Source: Larix kaempferi (Eukaryota > Streptophyta > Pinopsida > Pinales > Pinaceae). From it: 64,000 bases of DNA. How positions within the stretch are numbered: position 1 is the first letter of the stretch; each line of letters starts with the position of its first letter. The stretch is from the NCBI GenBank assembly GCA_027924585.1, contig BSBM01000764.1, forward strand, positions 1,630,001 to 1,694,000, read 5' to 3'. Shown one piece after another: positions 58,018-64,000 of the stretch. The position numbers were made by a program, and so were the translations under genes. The notes under the pieces were generated by a model. That model saw nothing but the letters and a program-made list of their open reading frames with translations. It was not told the origin of the DNA and made no database searches.

Positions 58018-60016
58018 TGTAATGCCCACCTCAATACTTTAACTGATTAGACTAATGAGGGTACTAGTTTTGAAATGAACCAACTAAGTAAAACATGAAC
58101 CATTTGAATTTACTTTGAAAATGCTTGAACGACAGTTATAGAAACTATTACTTTACTTAATGTTACATATGCTCGACTGATTGAGATAGAATGACTGAAT
58201 GTTAGATATACTCGACTGATTGAGATAGGATGACTGAATGTTACATATGCTTGACTGATTGAGATAGAATGACGAATGATAGATATGATTTATTGATTGA
58301 AAGAAAAGGATGAATGAAATATATGCTCGACTAACTGAGATATTATGATGGATGATGAAATATTTCATAGTGTAGTGCTACTAATGTGCGCTTGAGTGTG
58401 TGTGTGTGTAGTGGTAGGTAAGATGAATTACCGACTGACCCACAATGAAATTATAGGGGTCGTAAGAACAGAAATAACACATAAGGGTACAACGACTAAC
58501 TTTCAACCCTCGATTAGCAATCCACGCACGGGTGAAGCTGTTTCAGCTCACCCGGGGAAGCGTATGTCGTACGGACAAGGCCATAATGATTTGGTTGCGT
58601 ACGATGAGTTGAGGGGAACGCAATAAGGAGAGCATTATCCCTCAACATCCCTTAGTCTCCAAGGAGCGTACTTGAGAGATCACGGTAACCGTTCCCAATC
58701 ACTACGTAGTACTCCCCATAAGAAGGAAGAAATGAAACTGTCAGAAAGGCCCGCCAAAGAGGTACCTAGACAAGAACGAGAGGAAGAAAATTAATCAATG
58801 GTATAAATGAAAATTTCACATAAGATTTAAGAAATACATTACTTCATTTTGTTCTATTTTATTAATCTGAATAATTCATTTTCATTGATTTTATTAACTT
58901 GAAAAAGAATTGAAGAGATTGATTTTATTCAATATTAAATTTGATTAATTATGCTGATTGAAAAAGATTAATAATAGGAGAATTATTTTTATTCAAAGAT
59001 TTTAATTTTATGGATTTTATTATTTTAAATCATTCTATTAAAGTTTCTATTTAATTGACTTCATTATTTTGAGAAAGAATTGAAATAGGTCATTAATAAA
59101 AGAATTTTTTTCTTTTATTATTATTCAAGATTTTACTTTAATTAATTTTATTATTCATTTAAATTATTTTATAAAGAGAAAATTTAAATAGATTATACTT
59201 TTAGTAAAAAGAATCATCTTTTAATTCAATCTTAATATTAGGAAAAGAAAGAAAAGTAGAAAGCAATAAGTCTAACTAAAAGATTGTTAAGTAAACTAAA
59301 TGAGAACCAAAAGAGAAGTAGAACTCTTCTACACCTAACTCCCACTGATCTAGGGATTTAGGTGCACATTAAAGACATTAAGAAGACACATGTATTTGAG
59401 AATATTGGAAATTAAAATATTAAATTAAATTAAATATGTGCATGGACAGACACATGGCACACAGCCTTTTGCTATATAATGAGGGAGGAGAAGGAGAGAA
59501 GGACATCTCTTGCTCCCTAATGCTAGATGTTCATCATAATCTCGAATTATATTATGATCCTTGGAGTTGGGATTAGGCGGAACGGGGATTGGGAGATCCT
59601 TTTGTGAGGCTAGCTGTGTGTTCTTACGACCCCACTTTCTCAGGGGTTCGGGTGAAGAAGAATAAACCCGATACGGTAGGGAGGTCAACCGAGGGGTCAC
59701 TCGATACTTCATCAAGATATTGGATTGGATCGTGCGGAAACCACTTCGAGGACTCCATCGATTTGCTGGACCAACCGTCGAAAACAGATTTGAAGTATTA
59801 TTTTATTTATTTTGCTAAATCTTTTTTAGAATGAATAAATCTGAGTATATAGTTTTTTTATATATTGACATTCATATACTTCAATATATAGAACTAGATC
59901 TATGGCTTTTATATCTTCTTCTGAAAAATCGTATTGGAAGTTGTAAACTTAATTATACTTATATTTTTCAATTCCGGGGAAGTCTTTTTGGGGAACCTGA
60001 AATGGGGGTCCCTACA
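58018..60016 (+). repeat. 3' LTR of LARD-like element
   Basis: About 1,999 bp, aligned with 52999-55001 throughout and mostly differing by transitions, such as gcccgcctcgg versus gcccacctcaa at the start. Confidence 0.92.
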
Positions 60017-60021
60017 TGAGG
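60017..60021 (+). repeat. Target-site duplication TGAGG (right)
   Basis: Matches 52994-52998 exactly. Confidence 0.9.
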
Positions 60022-60764
60022 TCATAGTGTTAAGCTGTCGACTAGTATTTATTCCCATTGTTCCTACAATTCATGATTTGCATGATCCACTACATTGTGA
60101 TGAGATCTGTTAGGATTTAACAGATTTATGATAGGAAAAGGTATGGATCATTCTTGGTGAATCTATGAGGGAATATCTCTTCTTCAACACCTTGCACAAA
60201 CATATATCCATGGGTATTTTGGGTAGCAGCTACAGGCAGTATGTAGGGCATATTTGTGACACCTTTTGCTTGTGATAGTACCTTCCTCATACCCTAAACT
60301 ACAATTTCTCATTTTGGGAAAGGTATATGATATCAATCTTAAATTTAGTGTTGTTGGCAGTTAAGTAATGTGTACACCATTCAAACAACACGTCTTTGCA
60401 TGGATGAAAATGCCTACAGACATTTACCAGCCATCAAACAAGCAATTACATTAATTTTGGACAGTTCTAAGCTTGTTTTGGATAGTTTTATGGATCATAA
60501 TAGTAATAAACCTCTTAATTCTGATTTATGTGCACATTGGGAGCTATTTTGCCTAGTCTTCTAGGCATGAAAAAACCCTAATCTCAGAATCTAGGCACAA
60601 ACAACCATTTTTAACTGTACAAAATGCACAGAATACCCATAATACCATGAATATAAATTCAGTATTATGTATATAACACATAATACCCATAAAACTAGGA
60701 GGTAGACCTTTTAAGCTAAAGCTAAGACCAATGATTAGAAAACATGAAATAGGAATATCCATAC
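60022..60764. other. No gene recognised
   Basis: AT-rich. Small frames (60370-60564 +, 60553-60762 -) have no motif. The latter partly reads past the exon end at 60765. Confidence 0.35.
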
Positions 60765-63228
60765 GTATGTCCCTTGTGGAAATTGTGAAACTACAATTTC
60801 CTCAACATGCGTATTCGTGCCACTAGCCTCTGTTTCTGACCGGTCAATAAAATCCATATCATCAAAGTTTTCAGCATTCATGAATCTGGTATACTGCATA
60901 AATTCCATATAATTTATACACATTATATTTGGAGAATAAAAAAATTGGATTTCATATAATAAATTGAAAAATATTATTGCATAATTACGTACCATGCCTC
61001 TGTTTTGATTTTGTCCAGTGATGACTCACTTATAATTATCTCTACAGTACGTTGCATACTGCTGAAGCTCTAATCAAGTCATGCTACTCAAGGAATCATC
61101 AAAATAATCATCAAATGGGATTTCATCCATACTGGTTGAAGATGAAAAATTATTTATGCCGATTTCCACCCCTGCCAATGCAGCCCCAACACGGTCTTTT
61201 ATCTCTTCCCTCACACCTCTTGCTATTTGGGATGTCATTTCCAACTCCTTTGGCAAAGCAACGACTCTAGGATGTGGCTTTACTAACCGAGGCATCGGAC
61301 GCCTATACTGAACATCTCGTCGTGCATCAGGTCATTCATATGTATGACCTTTTCCAGCACCATGGAAACTGGATCCCGTATCTGTATAGTCGGGGTCCAT
61401 GTGAAACCGGAACTCTGCAATCAACATCTTAACAAAATACTGAGGAACCTCATCATTATTAGGGAACTTCCCATATGCACATAGGAACCTGGAATAAATA
61501 TGGGGTGCAATCAATGGATCATTGAATCTTGCGATCTTTAGACTTTTTTGTCTTCAGGCCGCAAGTCAAAACATGAAAAGACCATTTCTTTTGTGACAAC
61601 TTTTTTTATTTCTTCAAACTTGTGGGGACCCATCACTGACAACCACCTCCTACGCATCATGTCATGAAAAATATGGGTTGATGGTCCAACCCCAAGATAT
61701 GTCTCAATCAAACTGTTCAGATTTTGCAAAACAATTTGGAGAGACTGTTGAGAACCAAAAGAGCTATTTGAAGTGTCAAGTTCTGCTTGCAATCTCGATG
61801 AATGCTCCTTCATCTCTTCCACAGTCAACATAGCGATGTTGTCTTCCCAAGGAGTCTCCTCGGGAACATCTCTAGGATGACTGTAAATATGATCATATCT
61901 TTCATTGTGAGCATACTGATGCACCGGATGACCTCTCCTTGTCTGGGGAGGTGGATTAGGATCAGCAGCAGCAAACCCTGTAAGAAGTAAAATGCATGTG
62001 CAAGTATTAAAAACTATATATATAATTTGTCAATCAAATTATAAACATTTAAATAAAATGTGTTCATTATGAATACCTGATGGAACCTTTGCATTATCAT
62101 GAACATGGTGAGAAATAGAAATAAATTCTTCTAAACCATCATTATTGTTAGAATGTCCAGAAGCCCCTATAGGAAACCAAATATTGGCAATCACATGTAA
62201 GTTTACAGAAAAAATCATGTAATTTTTCACAAATAAAATAGTCATGTCAAACAAAAATTCTAGTCAAAATGTATGTAAACAAAATTTACCTGGCGATGGC
62301 GTATCTGAAGAATAAGACACTAAGGGTGCCATATGTGGTTGTCCAACAGCCCCTGTAGACCCACCCTCAGACAAACGTCTATCATTTTGAGAGCCACCAC
62401 CTATGCACAACAAGATCTTAGAAAGATTTGTGTAAAAGAAGTTTCATGTTTATATAGACCTGATCGTGAATTGAATAAAAATTGAATTTACTTGACGATG
62501 ACCTCAGGGAGTGAAGCTGCATACTAGCCAAGATTGCTTCACCATAAAGCTGTGAACATGTGCCTGACAAGAATTTTCCACAGATTAATAAACATGTCAA
62601 ACAAGAATTCTAGTCAGAATGTATGTAAACAATCTCTACCAGATGATGGCGTATAATACACTAGGGGTGTCCTCTGCATTTGTCCACCGGCACCTGTAGA
62701 CCCCTCAGACAGACGTCTGTCATTGCGAGAGACACCACCTGTGCACAACAAGATATTAGAAAGATGTGTACAAAATATTTATGTTTATATAGACTTGAGC
62801 ATAAATTGAATAACAATTGAATTTACCTGACGATGACCTCACGGAGTGTTGTTGCATAGAAGTCAAGTTTGCTTCACCTTGAAGTTGTGAAGCTGTGCAT
62901 GATAATAATTTTCGACATATTAAAAAACATGCCAAACAATAATTCTATTCAAAATGTATGTAAACAATCTCTACCTGGCGATGGCGTATAAGACACTAAG
63001 CATGTCCTTCAAGTTTTTCCACCGGCACCTGTAGACCCCTCAGACAGACATCTGTCATTGTGAGAGACACCACCTGTGCACAACAAGATCTTAGAAAGTT
63101 GTGTAAAAAAATATTTATGATTATATAGACTTGAGCATAAATTGAATAACAATTGAATTTACCTGACGATGACCTCACATAGTATTGTTGCATAGAAGTC
63201 AAGTTTGCTTCACCCTGAAGCTGTGAAG
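60765..63228 (-). pseudogene. Multi-exon gene relic with triplicated exon pair, family unrecognised
   Basis: Minus-strand exons with AG/GT borders, in order: 63228-63163, 63073-62975, 62892-62827, 62738-62640, 62563-62492, 62400-62290, 62166-62077, a long exon about 61977-61045, and 60893-60765. The first six are three copies of an exon pair. The long exon encodes RYDHIYSHPRDVPEE, an acidic helical region (MLTVEEMKEHSSRLQAEL, LQIVLQNLNSLIETYLG), RRRWLSVMGPHKFEEIKK, KEMVFSCF, then YSRFLCAYGKFPNNDEVPQY, FVKMLIAEFRFH and a basic/acidic tail. A one-base shift near 61530 and TGA codons (about 61329 and 61074) break it. The next exon continues an acidic MNAENFDDMDFIDRSE segment. Motif order KE-hydrophobic-F...P-YF-KM-EF is shared with 33256-35358. 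Function unknown; upstream exons may lie beyond 63228. Confidence 0.62.
62290..63228 (-). repeat. Tandem triplication of an exon pair, about 336-350 bp period
   Basis: 'A' exons are 62400-62290 (111 bp), 62738-62640 (99 bp) and 63073-62975 (99 bp). 'B' exons are 62563-62492 (72 bp), 62892-62827 and 63228-63163 (66 bp each). The introns are duplicated with them (gtaaattcaattg..., tgtacaac-aagatcttagaaag). All lengths are multiples of three, so each added pair keeps the frame. The A exons encode GGVS-NDRRLSEGSTGAGG; the B exons encode SQL-GEA-L-SMQ-HS-RSSS. The outermost A copy (63073-62975) has a TGA. Confidence 0.88.
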
Positions 63229-64000
63229 CTGTGCATGATAAGAATTTTCCACATATTAATAAACATGTCAAAATGTGTCAAACAAGATAAATATATTTCA
63301 GATTAACAATCGAATATACATGACTGCATCACATGTCTTCATCTAGCACTGATGGTAGATGTCTCTAGACAATCCATGTGTCCTTGTTAAGACAAAATGA
63401 GAAATCAACCAGGTTAATCATAAACTTAGAGATGTAGGAACATGAAATGAAAGATTAGAACCTATTCTAGCTTAAATTAATGCTAGCAAGCACACTTCAA
63501 AATGTAATAAAACCAAGTCAAACAACGAGGCAAACTAATGTTAAATTTTGAGCATTGATTCACAATACTCTAGGATCTTTATTGAGAGAATAGAATGTAC
63601 AGTATATCAATGCATAACAATCACAATAAGCATGACAAGCATCACAAGAATCAAAAGCATGAGAGACAAGAGACACAGAGTTTCCGTGGGGAAAACCCTA
63701 AGGTGAAAAACCCCACAACTTCCTTAGAGATAGAGAGAGCAATGGCTCAACCAAAGTACAACCAAAATACATTGAGATAGTCTCCTAGTAGCAGATGATC
63801 CTCCTCCTCACTAGTGCGCCACTTTCTGAGTGAGAGAAGTGTGACTTTCCGAGTGATGAAAGTAGAGATCTCCCGATTTGTATTTATACTAACCTGTTTG
63901 CCTAGTTACACTATGGGGCCAACTTGTCTATCTAGATACATACACAATATAATATATATTTTAGGGTTGACCCCACACATGGTGGTCTAATAACCCATCG
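63229..64000. other. No gene recognised; possible LTR-like edge
   Basis: From about 63540 the sequence gains features common in plant LTR/leader regions (gttgaccccacac near 63965, gtggggaaaaccctaaggtg near 63689), and it runs off the window. No coding domain and no terminal repeat partner is visible, so no element is called. Confidence 0.3.

Larger units (their letters stand above)
52999..60016 (+). mobile_element. LARD-like LTR element without gag-pol, 7.0 kb
   Basis: Two direct repeats of about 2.0 kb begin TGTAATGCCC and end CCCTACA (TG...CA), are bounded by TGAGG on both sides and enclose about 3.0 kb. The internal region (55002-58017) has no RT, RNase H, integrase, protease or zinc-knuckle motif in any frame I read. 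The longest anonymous plus-strand frame is 55696-55923. The PPT-like stretch before the 3' LTR and the tgta joint resemble the 13.6-kb chromovirus here, which suggests a Ty3-type helper. No clear tRNA primer site follows the 5' LTR. A large non-autonomous derivative, or an element with a deleted internal region, fits best. Confidence 0.88.

Overview
This window reads as nuclear DNA of a land plant with a large, repeat-rich, AT-rich genome. The evidence is a Ty3 chromovirus primed by initiator tRNA-Met, a plant-style LINE, degraded but intron-bearing plant genes (a P5A ATPase and a sacsin/NO VEIN-like ATPase), and heavy C-to-T decay that fits methylated repeats. I cannot name the species; the element families would suit a gymnosperm, fern, lycophyte or bryophyte as well as an angiosperm. 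I see no intact cellular gene, so almost everything is a mobile element, a relic or a tandem repeat.

Layout. 0.4-2.1 kb: 5'-truncated LINE reverse transcriptase, minus strand. 2.1-6.3 kb: unrecognised sequence. 6.4-21.1 kb: a purine-rich tract split by a complete but dead 13.6-kb chromovirus with two 4,373-bp LTRs, a GAGGG target duplication, a PBS, a PPT and gag-pol with 13 premature stops and one frameshift. 21.2-23.4 and 27.85-28.3 kb: (CAT)n-based minisatellites. Between them, 24.3-27.6 kb: a three-exon DDE-transposase-like gene of a family I cannot name with certainty. 28.3-32.0 kb: two diverged subfamilies of one ~359-bp satellite on either side of a sacsin/NO VEIN-like fragment. 33.0-35.4 kb: a seven-exon minus-strand gene relic of unknown family. 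36-40 kb: AT-rich, with tandem repeats. 40.2-41.7 kb: a second, divergent, truncated copy of the transposase-like gene. 41.9-42.3 kb: a palindromic minisatellite. 43.7-44.7 kb: P5A ATPase pseudogene exons. 45-53 kb: mostly uninterpreted. 53.0-60.0 kb: a 7.0-kb LTR element without gag-pol (LARD-like), bounded by TGAGG duplications. 60.8-63.2 kb: a second multi-exon minus-strand gene, apparently a distant relative of the 33-35 kb gene, carrying a phase-preserving triplication of an exon pair.

How the parts relate. The LTR elements are independent insertions. The LARD-like element has no proteins and would need an autonomous Ty3 partner. The two transposase-like copies are related but diverged, so they are separate old insertions rather than a local duplication. 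The best candidates for something undescribed are the transposase-like family (24.3-27.6 and 40.2-41.7 kb) and the minus-strand multi-exon family (33.3-35.4 and 60.8-63.2 kb). Coordinates of splice sites, LTR ends and stops were read by eye. Family names are from memory, without database searches.
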